From: CAYFZR01 sp964347835 [NCBI: uncultured archaeon]
Lineage (GTDB): Archaea > CAYFZR01
DNA: 64,000 nucleotides
Direction: 5' to 3'
NCBI GenBank assembly: GCA_964347835.1
Contig: CAYFZR010000050.1
Location: 11,212 to 75,211 of the forward strand
Positions 1 through 7,268 of this stretch are shown here, in pieces (position 1 is the first letter of the stretch; each line of letters begins with the position of its first letter). The position numbers and the translations under genes are program-made. A model generated the notes under the pieces. The model ran no database searches. It had not been told where the DNA came from and saw only the letters and a list, made by a program, of their open reading frames with translations.

Positions 1-151
1 TTATTAAAGAAGACAAAGATTTAATATCTAAGGAAGGCAAAAAACTTGTGTATAATTCACAGTAGACCTTATCGCATCTCTTAGCATATTCAATACCCTT
101 TAAGGTAATATCACTCTCATCGTATAGGCCTATGCCTATTAGATACAGCAT
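1..151 (-). CDS. dphB: Diphthine synthase, N-terminal part (cut by the window edge)
   Basis: The minus strand reads from an ATG at 151 without a stop to the window edge. The peptide begins MLYLIGIGLYDESDITLKG and continues with KRCDKVYCELYTS, matching the N-terminus of DphB, the SAM-dependent methyltransferase that makes diphthine on elongation factor 2 during diphthamide synthesis. Only about 50 of some 260 residues are present, so catalytic details cannot be judged. It is divergent from trm5, whose likely start lies only 16 bases away. A TATA-like sequence within the start of trm5 (174-183) is correctly placed for a leaderless transcript beginning at this ATG. Confidence 0.86.
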   Translation of the reverse strand, partial: MLYLIGIGLYDESDITLKGIEYAKRCDKVYCELYTSFLPSLDIKSLSSLI

Positions 152-183
152 GATACCACGTGATAAAATGAAAGGTTTAAAGG
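137..183. promoter_or_regulatory. Interlocked divergent promoters of dphB and trm5
   Basis: On the plus strand TATTAGATAC (137-146) lies about 26 bases before the trm5 ATG at 168. On the minus strand CCTTTAAACC (174-183) lies about 26 bases before the dphB ATG at 151. Each TATA-like element therefore sits inside the other gene's coding sequence and both mRNAs would be leaderless. This is inferred from spacing only. Confidence 0.45.
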
Positions 184-1193
184 TAGATAAAGTTAGGGCT
201 GAATCCACTATAAAAATTTTAAGGGAAAGATTGCTTTTGGATGGCGATTATAAAATCACTTCTCAGGGAGATTATGTCTTGCTCCCGCTAAAGAATTTAG
301 ATGAGAATTTGAGTGGAATAGGTGAAATAATTGACTTGGATGAAGTAGGGGAAATAGTTGACTTTCCATTTGCTTTAACAAAAAAGAAGGCATCTTTCAA
401 GGAAAGATTGAGAGAATTAGGAATCGAAGATTTTAGATCCTTTGACGTCGTAGGTGATATAGCAATTCTTCAGATACCAGAAGAATATCAAAATCTAAAA
501 AAAGAAATGGCAAAGATCTTGCTTGAAACTAATAAAAATATAAGGAGTGTATTTGAAAAAAGAGGGAAGGTGGAAAACGAATATCGCTTGACGCCCTTGA
601 GTTTCTTGGCAGGATCAAAAAATACCACTACAATACATAGAGAGCATGACTGTTCGTTTGAAATAGACGTAAAAAAGATATATTTTAGCCCCAGACTCTC
701 TTATGAAAGACTTAGAGTTGCAAAAAAAGTTAAAGACGAATTGGTCTTAGATATGTTCGCAGGTGCGGGCCCTTTCTCAATTGTTATCGCTAGACACTCT
801 AAAGCAAGAAAAATATATGCTGTAGACAAGAATCCAGATGCCTTTTACTATTTAAAGAGAAATATAGAATTAAATAAAGTAAAAAATGTCATTCCAATAT
901 TAGATGATGTAAAGAATATAAGAATAAAGTGTGATCGCATTATAATGAATCTACCTCACTCTTCTTATGAATTTCTACCCTACGCATTGAAGAATATAAA
1001 AAATGAAGGAATTATACATTACTACTGCATCTCTGAAGCTGAAGAATACTATAAAAAAGGCTTAGAAGAGTTTGAAAAACACTGCAAAGAATTCGAGGTA
1101 TTGGAAAAGAGAATCGTCAGATCTTATGCCCCCCATAAGTATCATTGCGTGCTGGATGTCCGCGTAGAAGATATTGGAGACAATTCTACATGA
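168..1193 (+). CDS. trm5: tRNA (guanine-N1-)-methyltransferase Trm5 (m1G37)
   Basis: Archaeal/eukaryotic Trm5 methylates N1 of G37 next to the anticodon, preventing frameshifting. The 341-residue protein has the expected order: N-terminal D1 domain ([19 protein letters not shown]), a middle domain with [11 protein letters not shown], then a class I methyltransferase fold with [12 protein letters not shown] as the AdoMet loop near residue 195, NLPHSS as the substrate motif near residue 260, and the family C-terminal signature [12 protein letters not shown]. An upstream in-frame ATG at 132 would overlap dphB; the ATG at 168 matches family N-termini better. The stop overlaps the next start as ATGA, so the glycosyltransferase gene is probably co-transcribed. 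Confidence 0.92.
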   Translation: MKGLKVDKVRAESTIKILRERLLLDGDYKITSQGDYVLLPLKNLDENLSGIGEIIDLDEVGEIVDFPFALTKKKASFKERLRELGIEDFRSFDVVGDIAILQIPEEYQNLKKEMAKILLETNKNIRSVFEKRGKVENEYRLTPLSFLAGSKNTTTIHREHDCSFEIDVKKIYFSPRLSYERLRVAKKVKDELVLDMFAGAGPFSIVIARHSKARKIYAVDKNPDAFYYLKRNIELNKVKNVIPILDDVKNIRIKCDRIIMNLPHSSYEFLPYALKNIKNEGIIHYYCISEAEEYYKKGLEEFEKHCKEFEVLEKRIVRSYAPHKYHCVLDVRVEDIGDNST

Positions 1194-2620
1194 ATATCAG
1201 GGATACAATAAAAAATAACAAAGTTTTAATTATTATTTTATTGATTGGAATATTTTTTAGAGTTATTGATTTAGATAGACCATTTTATGGTATCCAAATG
1301 TGGCCCGAGGCACACTATAGTATGAAGGCAGAGAATTTCTTTAAGTATGGTCTTTTTAAGCAATACGCTGATTTTGGGGTAGATTACACAACCCCGCCCT
1401 TAGTACCTTGGTTCATTTTCTTATCTTTCAACCTATTTGGGATTCACGAGTGGACAGCAAGACTGCCAATGTTCCTTTTTGGCACAGTCTCCTTGATCGT
1501 CCTATTTTTGATCGCAAAGAAGATATACACGGAAGACGTAGCACTGTTAGCCGTATTCATCGCTGCTACTTCTCCAGGAATAGTTTACTTCTCCAGAAAT
1601 ATCCAACCTGAATCTCCGATGGCTTTTTTTTCTTTATCTTCTGTGTTGTTCCTAATGAACTACAAGGATAATTTTGGGCTAAAATGGTATTTTTTGTCAC
1701 TATTATCCTTTTCACTTGCTATTCTTAGCAAATATGTAGCCTTCCTTGTTCTTCCTGCTTTGCTTGCGATTTGGTTTTTTTATGGTAAAAAAGAAGAAAA
1801 AACAAGCAGAATTTTGTTGTATATAATTTTGGGGTTGGTGCCCTCCTTACTGTGGATTTTATGGAGCTTTTCGATCACGGAAGGAGGTACCATGTGGTAC
1901 TTCAAAAGAACCCATCTATTTTCAATAAAGTACATTTTGGATGCTTTTTTCTACACATTCACATATCTACTGCCCTGGCAACTTGGATTGTGGTTTCCAA
2001 TAATAATTGCATCTCTCTTTAAAATTAGAAACATAAAAGAGCACGTTATTATCTTTTCTTACACCATACCGTGGTTCTTTTTGATTTTCCCTTATCCTAA
2101 GTTGTTCGTAATGATTCTAGCCGGCACTCCCTGTGGATATTATGATTACCCTGCCCTCTATGGATTATCAATTTTAGGTGCGCTAATCCTGATAAATTTT
2201 AATTATAAGAGGTATTTGGGAATTTTTTTCATAATTCTCATATTTTTCACGATTGTGCAGGGATTCGCTTACTACCTTGGATACCACAAGGTTGTTTTAA
2301 ACCGCGAAGATTACAACGAATCAGAGCCTTTCTATTCTGCCAAATATGTGAAACACTTAAACGTTGAAAATAAACCGGTTCTGGTAGATTGTCCACCAAC
2401 CATGTTTTATGCCGGAGGAGATCCTTCTTACATAAAGTGTGCGCTCGATGAAGAACTGGGATCATCCGACAAAAATGTACTTATAGATGAGATCAAAAGC
2501 GGCAGATATGAGTACGTAGTCACGTACTACTACGATTACGAGATCAAAAAAGTTTTAAGAGATCATGAGTACGGACAAATTGCACCCCGAGCATGGAATC
2601 TGGAAAGATCTGAAAATTAA
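1190..2620 (+). CDS. GT-C family membrane glycosyltransferase (PMT/ArnT-like)
   Basis: A 476-residue polytopic membrane protein with about ten hydrophobic segments. The first extracytoplasmic loop holds GIQMWPEAHYSMKAENFFKYG, in the position of the acidic catalytic loop of dolichyl-phosphate-mannose mannosyltransferase/ArnT (GT39/GT83-like) enzymes, which use lipid-linked sugars outside the membrane. TARLPMFLFGTVSLIVLF and the ISPGIVYFSRN-like turn (ATSPGIVYFSRN) are typical of PMT_2 proteins. The ATG at 1190 overlaps the trm5 stop by four bases; an upstream TTG at 1145 would give a deep overlap and is not needed. Donor and acceptor are unknown. It converges on a second GT-C protein with four bases between the stops. 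Confidence 0.8.
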   Translation: MNIRDTIKNNKVLIIILLIGIFFRVIDLDRPFYGIQMWPEAHYSMKAENFFKYGLFKQYADFGVDYTTPPLVPWFIFLSFNLFGIHEWTARLPMFLFGTVSLIVLFLIAKKIYTEDVALLAVFIAATSPGIVYFSRNIQPESPMAFFSLSSVLFLMNYKDNFGLKWYFLSLLSFSLAILSKYVAFLVLPALLAIWFFYGKKEEKTSRILLYIILGLVPSLLWILWSFSITEGGTMWYFKRTHLFSIKYILDAFFYTFTYLLPWQLGLWFPIIIASLFKIRNIKEHVIIFSYTIPWFFLIFPYPKLFVMILAGTPCGYYDYPALYGLSILGALILINFNYKRYLGIFFIILIFFTIVQGFAYYLGYHKVVLNREDYNESEPFYSAKYVKHLNVENKPVLVDCPPTMFYAGGDPSYIKCALDEELGSSDKNVLIDEIKSGRYEYVVTYYYDYEIKKVLRDHEYGQIAPRAWNLERSEN

Positions 2621-2624
2621 TTTT

Positions 2625-4055
2625 TTAAAGAACCTTATACAGTTCAAACTTGTATCCATATCCTTCCTTCTCCGCAATTAATCTAAAGTATTTTGTTTTA
2701 TTATGTTTAACAAACGGAAATTGCTTGTAGTCGTTCGATAAAAGTAAATAGGTTATTCCGCTCTCTCTTAAAATATCTCTTCCATCTTCAACCGAGAGTT
2801 TAGGATTCATCAATCTATTATGGACTTTAATATTCTTCTGCCACTGTTTTGTGTCCGTAAGATCGCTTAAGAATGTGCTAGCATTGGTATAATAAACGAT
2901 TATATGCCCTATGGACCAATCGTTTGATAATATTGTATCGTTGGATGAAAAATTTGTGGTAGATAAGATGTCCCTTAATAAATAGGCTTCCTTGTTTAGG
3001 GGCTTAAAATGATTATAAAGTATTCCGTTTATTGCTAATGGATTTAAAAATATGACTGAAATAGAAAACAAAGCAAAAAGGCGGATTTTTACATCTCTGT
3101 GTCTGAATATATGAAACAACGCCAAAGAAATTGCAATACAAAAACTGAATATTAAATAAATGGTAATCTTCATCATGAAAAACAAAGAGAGAATTCCTAT
3201 GCCGACAAAGTAGATAAATAGGTAATTTTTTTGTTGATACATTTTAAATGTACCATAAAGTAAAAAAGGAAAGCAAAAAAGTAGGTAAAATGTGAAAAGA
3301 GTAAAAATTATGGAGTAATAGTCCTTGAAATAAAATATTGAAGCATATTCAATCGTATATCCAAAATTGGGAGACAAATATTCCATAAACTTAAAAAAAT
3401 AAAATAGATATATTGAAATTAAGGAAACTAATACGAAAAAAATTTCTTTAATTTTATTTCTAGTTATAACGCTGAATAAGAATAAAATAAACAGGAAAAA
3501 AAGTGCAAATGAATGTGTAAACAAAAAAGAGGCGGCAATTATAAAAAAAAGAAAGAGGTCAGGAAGATAAAAATTTTGTAACAATCTAATATATGTGAAA
3601 GTTAATAGAATTAAGAGAAGAATAGTCAACCCTGTAGGACGTGCAAAAAATCCTGTTCTATAAACTGTTGCGGGATTTACTGCAAAAAGAAAGGCAGATA
3701 AAAATGCTATTTGCTGGTTAAATAATCTCTTGCATAATATATATAAGGTTAGTATACTAAGGTCCGCGCAGTAGACGGTCAAAAAACTTCCGATTTCTAA
3801 GAAGTTTAGATTTAAAAAGAATTTTGTGATGGCAATCAATATATGATAAAAAGGAGGATAATAGTAGGGTATTCCTCCCAGTTCTCTACTATCCCAGTTA
3901 GGAAGTTTACCCTCGCTAAAAATGATCTCGCTCATTCGAGCATGATAAAAGGGATCCGAATCTAGGAAACCTAACTCAAAATTATATATCCAGAGTCTTA
4001 ATAACGTGGCTGTAAATAAAATAAAAAGGGCGGTAGCGACTACCTTTTTGTCCAT
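2625..4055 (-). CDS. STT3-like GT-C membrane protein with degenerate catalytic motif
   Basis: About 476 residues with many transmembrane segments. The first loop has FLDSDPFYHARM, the acidic DxD-like motif of STT3/AglB oligosaccharyltransferases, followed by GGIPYYYPPFYH and TGFFARPTG as in archaeal STT3-like proteins. Where STT3 has WWDYG, the soluble C-terminal part has SNDWSIGHIIVYYTNAS, so the overall alignment holds but the signature is degenerate, and the soluble domain is short. It may transfer a glycan or lipid-linked sugar rather than perform canonical N-glycosylation. I chose the ATG at 4055; a TTG at 4073 is in frame upstream. It lies just downstream of the pilin gene in the same direction and could modify it, which is inference. 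Confidence 0.72.
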   Translation of the reverse strand: MDKKVVATALFILFTATLLRLWIYNFELGFLDSDPFYHARMSEIIFSEGKLPNWDSRELGGIPYYYPPFYHILIAITKFFLNLNFLEIGSFLTVYCADLSILTLYILCKRLFNQQIAFLSAFLFAVNPATVYRTGFFARPTGLTILLLILLTFTYIRLLQNFYLPDLFLFFIIAASFLFTHSFALFFLFILFLFSVITRNKIKEIFFVLVSLISIYLFYFFKFMEYLSPNFGYTIEYASIFYFKDYYSIIFTLFTFYLLFCFPFLLYGTFKMYQQKNYLFIYFVGIGILSLFFMMKITIYLIFSFCIAISLALFHIFRHRDVKIRLFALFSISVIFLNPLAINGILYNHFKPLNKEAYLLRDILSTTNFSSNDTILSNDWSIGHIIVYYTNASTFLSDLTDTKQWQKNIKVHNRLMNPKLSVEDGRDILRESGITYLLLSNDYKQFPFVKHNKTKYFRLIAEKEGYGYKFELYKVL

Positions 4056-4099
4056 GATTTTAAGTCTTTGCAAAGATATAAAATAGTTTGGATGTTGGA

Positions 4100-4297
4100 T
4101 TAACCTGTAGCTTCAGCTAGCAACGCTTCAATTGATTCATTTGTATAGTTGTATGCTCTTTGTGCTTTGTTTCTAGTTTCAATACCCTTTCCTCTCATGA
4201 ATACAACGATAACCGCTACTACTGCCAGTGCTACTGCTATCATTAGTATGTATTCTAAAGCACCCTGTCCTTCCTCTTCCCGAATCATTTTTCTCAA
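4100..4297 (-). CDS. Type IV pilin-like protein with class III signal peptide
   Basis: A 65-residue protein with a charged leader ending in EEEG, then QGALEYILMIAVALAVVAV, the QxxxExxxL class III signature cut by archaeal prepilin peptidases (FlaK/EppA type), and a short hydrophilic tail. After cleavage about 55 residues would remain, mostly the hydrophobic assembly helix: a minor or very small pilin. The start is TTG at 4297, fixed by a strong AAGGAGGTG seven bases upstream. A TATA-like AAATTATATC near 4350 suggests its own promoter, separate from the assembly operon upstream. No prepilin peptidase gene lies in the window. Confidence 0.88.
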   Translation of the reverse strand: MRKMIREEEGQGALEYILMIAVALAVVAVIVVFMRGKGIETRNKAQRAYNYTNESIEALLAEATG

Positions 4298-4304
4298 AGC
4301 CTTG

Positions 4305-4313
4305 CACCTCCTT
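4305..4313 (-). promoter_or_regulatory. Ribosome binding site deciding the TTG start of the pilin
   Basis: AAGGAGGTG on the minus strand, seven bases before TTG at 4297. It is nearly fully complementary to the archaeal 16S rRNA tail and supports TTG over the downstream ATG at codon 4. Confidence 0.75.
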
Positions 4314-4431
4314 AAGTGTATTTTAATAAGGTTATAAACTCTATTAAAGATATAATTTATGTAGACAATTTTGAGGATTAAGACGACATTTTTCTCGGCA
4401 TCGCAATTTTGAGAAATATGTTGACACTTTT

Positions 4432-5343
4432 TTAAGCGCCGAAGAAAAGCCCTGTTAAATATTTAACCACCCAGAAAATACCTAATGATCCAGGGACGAT
4501 GAATGCTGCAAATTTAAGACCTCTTTGCATCTCACCGTATCTTATTACACCTATTACAAGTGAACTTATCAACGACTGGAAGGCAATATAACCCAGTAGT
4601 ATGTATGTTACCTCCCTAACCGGGAAAACCGAAGCCCCAAGGGTTCCGAAAAGAATCATGATGGTGGCGATCATACCTATAGCCAAAGGCGCAGCAAATC
4701 CTGACGCAGCCGCTATAAAAGAGACTTGCATCATTGTTGTCGCTGCTCTCTCCCTTTGTATTCTCTGTGTTTCCCTAACGTCGTTGGAAACTGCCTCAAG
4801 GACTTCGGAAAGAGCAGCACCCATTCTCATGCCTTCTACTACCATCCTTATTGCACGATCAAAAATAACAGAGCCTACCCTCCTTCCCAATGCCAATAAG
4901 GCGTGCTCGACCATCCTTCCTCTCCTTATCTCCATGAGGGTTTTTTCGAATTCTTCCGATATTGGTCCATACTTTGAGACAGCAACGTCTTCCATGGCAC
5001 CTTCTATACCTAAACCTGCTCTTAAGGTGAGAGCCATCTGCCTCAGAACCTCTGGGAGCATATTTTCCATCTTAGTAACCCTTCTTGATCTTAATCCATA
5101 TGGTATTGCATAATAAAAGATAAAAATGATTATAAGAGGAGTTATTAACCCCAATGGGAAATATGGGGTAGGTCTTAACACTAAAAGAGCCAAAGGAGTA
5201 AGAACTACGGTAATGATAAGAATGGCCGACAAATATTCACCAGAGGAAAGGGGTATCCCTGTCATCTCTAACTTTCTATCGACGTTCTTTAGTCTAGAAG
5301 GGGGTATTGCCTTTTCAACTAATTTTGCCATTTTTCCGAGCAT
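4432..5343 (-). CDS. Type IV pilus/Tad-type assembly membrane protein (TadC-like)
   Basis: A 303-residue protein with the type II secretion system F domain. Two N-terminal membrane segments (near 40-90) are followed by a cytoplasmic helical domain with LPEVLRQMALTLRAGLGIEGA, EFEKTLMEIRRGRMVEHAL and the conserved MRMGAALSEVLEAVSNDV, then two or three C-terminal membrane segments. In archaeal pili and archaella such proteins form the inner-membrane platform under the ATPase. It is the last gene of the operon running from 8948 and starts a few bases after the HTH/repeat protein. Its partner is the larger F-domain protein at 5901-7268; two such proteins with one ATPase is the Tad arrangement. Confidence 0.86.
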   Translation of the reverse strand: MLGKMAKLVEKAIPPSRLKNVDRKLEMTGIPLSSGEYLSAILIITVVLTPLALLVLRPTPYFPLGLITPLIIIFIFYYAIPYGLRSRRVTKMENMLPEVLRQMALTLRAGLGIEGAMEDVAVSKYGPISEEFEKTLMEIRRGRMVEHALLALGRRVGSVIFDRAIRMVVEGMRMGAALSEVLEAVSNDVRETQRIQRERAATTMMQVSFIAAASGFAAPLAIGMIATIMILFGTLGASVFPVREVTYILLGYIAFQSLISSLVIGVIRYGEMQRGLKFAAFIVPGSLGIFWVVKYLTGLFFGA

Positions 5344-5346
5344 TTT

Positions 5347-5901
5347 TCATCCTCTTTTATAACCAAGTTCTTCCAAGTCTTTGTAAATTATATCTCTTGA
5401 GACTGTAAAAACCTCAGCCACCTTTGAAATATTTAGAGTTTTGGGGTCTCCTCCTAGCAAAGAGATTGCGTTCTTTAATATTTCTCTTCTACTGCCCTTA
5501 TCAACCGGTATCTCCATTTGAGAATTCTCGTTAATCGCTACAATTATTGTAGAGTAAACTCTACCGGGTATTGGGGTCGATGTAGTCTTTACAAAAAAAT
5601 CTGCTATATCACCATCCAAATCCTTTAAGACGTTATTTATATTCTTTTCAGCATTTCTTAGGGCTTGTTCTTCACTTATTCCTCTTTCATTCGCGAATAC
5701 TATTTTCTTTCTTACATAATTTTCCCCACTCACAGAGATTGCTATTTCTATCACTGCGCCTCCTACGCCTGCTTCAATACCCACCAGCATCTTTTCGATA
5801 CTCCCACCCATCCCTGCTAGTTTTTTGTTTATGTCTTCTCCTGCTCTTTCTAGCGCAGTCTTGACATCACTTCCGCTCTTACATACTCCTACTACTCGCA
5901 T
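5347..5901 (-). CDS. Unrecognised protein with two tandem repeats and C-terminal HTH
   Basis: I do not recognise this 184-residue protein as a named family. Residues about 17-60 (ALERAGEDINKKLAGMGGSI followed by a beta-rich stretch) align with about 80-125 (ALRNAEKNINNVLKDLDGDI followed by a similar stretch), so it appears to be an internal duplication. The C-terminus (NISKVAEVFTVSRDIIYKDLEELGY) reads as a helix-turn-helix of the DeoR/TetR-like sort. It has no membrane segment. It lies between the two F-domain platform genes, with start and stop overlapping tightly, so it is translated with the pilus machinery and could couple assembly to transcription or be a structural accessory. Confidence 0.75.
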   Translation of the reverse strand: MRVVGVCKSGSDVKTALERAGEDINKKLAGMGGSIEKMLVGIEAGVGGAVIEIAISVSGENYVRKKIVFANERGISEEQALRNAEKNINNVLKDLDGDIADFFVKTTSTPIPGRVYSTIIVAINENSQMEIPVDKGSRREILKNAISLLGGDPKTLNISKVAEVFTVSRDIIYKDLEELGYKRG

Positions 5902-7268
5902 TATACCTGAGGCTCCATCTTCTTGACAAAGAGTCCAAAATAGAATAGCAAGAATGGGATTAGAACCAGATACAGAACAGCCAGTGTAATCGTATCGAAC
6001 ACCATATAACCTGAAAGCGTCGAAACCGCCATGTTAGTTGCCATTAGCATAACTGGAGCCACCACAGAGAGCATCATGTATAAAAGTCCAAAAGTATTCA
6101 GAGTTTGGGCATAGTCTCTCAGCTTCATTCTTAACTCAAATCCTACCTCATCTGCTAAAATGGTTAAGGTTTCTGCAAGATCTCCACCGGTGCGCATGGC
6201 TCTTATCATGTTTCTGACGGTTTTTTGAATACCTTCCGTAGGAACTCTTTGAGAAAATCTTTCCAGTGCTTCCTCTACTGGAACACCACGATTTATATCC
6301 AATATTACTCTACCAATTTCCTCTGAAAGGGCGCCATACCCAGCGTTTGCTACAGAAGTAAGGCTTTCAAACAAGCCTATTCCAGATTGTAACTGGGTTG
6401 CAAGATGTCTTAGGGCGAAAGGAATTGCTCTATTTGCTTCTCCAGCCCTTCTATTTGCAACTTGTTTCGGATACATCCTTACAATCAATAGAACTAAAAT
6501 TGCTGCTATCACAGAAAATGGAATTGAATACAACGGAAGGAAAAATACTGAAAGCATAAAAACTGCTACTCCGGCAATTATGGAGAAGCCCAGCATCATT
6601 GCCACATATTTTATTGGAGTGATGAATAAATGAGCCCGATAAAGGTCATCGTCTAAACCCGTGAAAAATCTAACAGAGCCCGAGGCTCCTCTTCCAAAAA
6701 TAGAATAGAAAATATCGGCAAGTCTTTCGGCTAAAGGTCTTTCTAATTCTACTCTTTTCCATTCTTCCTCTTCTCCCTCAGCGGCCACGGTTTCCTTATA
6801 AAATTCTTGTAGCTCTTTAAGTTCTTTCAATCTTTCCGCGACCGCGCTATCTGCTCCCCTTTCAGATCTAAAGCTTTTTAAGGCGGAACTGACCTTTTGC
6901 CCGATTTCGAAGGAGCCGAATCTCCCTCCCACCTTACCTACTCTGGACGAAACAGTGTCTGTTTCTCTTACAAATACTTTTTCCATCGCTTTAGCCCGTT
7001 CAGCAGTCTTTACAACTCCTCCACCAGTTTTTTCCACGGATCCTATGACGCCGCCGCCTACCGTAGTTAAAAGTTTCTTTAATCCTTTTTCGGTGTATTT
7101 TTGACTTTTTTCAATCTCTCTTGATTGTAGAATTAAACTTTCGACCTCTTTTGATACTTTTTCGCTATTTTCTGATTTTAAGTCTTCCTTCTCTGCTTTT
7201 TCATCTTCATCTACCTTGCGTTTTCTTAGCAGATTTTCTAACTTTTCAAGGTCAAACTTTTTTGCCAA
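5901..7268 (-). CDS. Type IV pilus/Tad-type assembly membrane protein with long charged N-terminus (TadB-like)
   Basis: A 455-residue protein. The first 190 residues are highly charged and largely helical (repeated KEDLKSENSEKV and RVGKVGGRFGS-like stretches), without membrane segments. The rest is a type II secretion F domain: paired hydrophobic segments near 220-275, the cytoplasmic block AIPFALRHLATQLQSGIGLFE and VRNMIRAMRTGGDLAETLTI, then two C-terminal segments. It overlaps the next gene by one base and follows the ATPase by one base, so the four genes form one operon. The N-terminal extension is unusual for the family and may dock on the ATPase or another cytoplasmic partner. Confidence 0.85.
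   Translation of the reverse strand: MAKKFDLEKLENLLRKRKVDEDEKAEKEDLKSENSEKVSKEVESLILQSREIEKSQKYTEKGLKKLLTTVGGGVIGSVEKTGGGVVKTAERAKAMEKVFVRETDTVSSRVGKVGGRFGSFEIGQKVSSALKSFRSERGADSAVAERLKELKELQEFYKETVAAEGEEEEWKRVELERPLAERLADIFYSIFGRGASGSVRFFTGLDDDLYRAHLFITPIKYVAMMLGFSIIAGVAVFMLSVFFLPLYSIPFSVIAAILVLLIVRMYPKQVANRRAGEANRAIPFALRHLATQLQSGIGLFESLTSVANAGYGALSEEIGRVILDINRGVPVEEALERFSQRVPTEGIQKTVRNMIRAMRTGGDLAETLTILADEVGFELRMKLRDYAQTLNTFGLLYMMLSVVAPVMLMATNMAVSTLSGYMVFDTITLAVLYLVLIPFLLFYFGLFVKKMEPQV

Noticed and set aside
3-65. Plus-strand open frame to TAG, looking like the end of an upstream gene
   Set aside because: The minus strand over the same bases reads as the conserved N-terminus of diphthine synthase, a much stronger explanation.
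4601-5113. 170-codon open frame opposite the TadC-like gene
   Set aside because: It is antisense to a well-supported gene, has no ribosome site and no recognisable composition.
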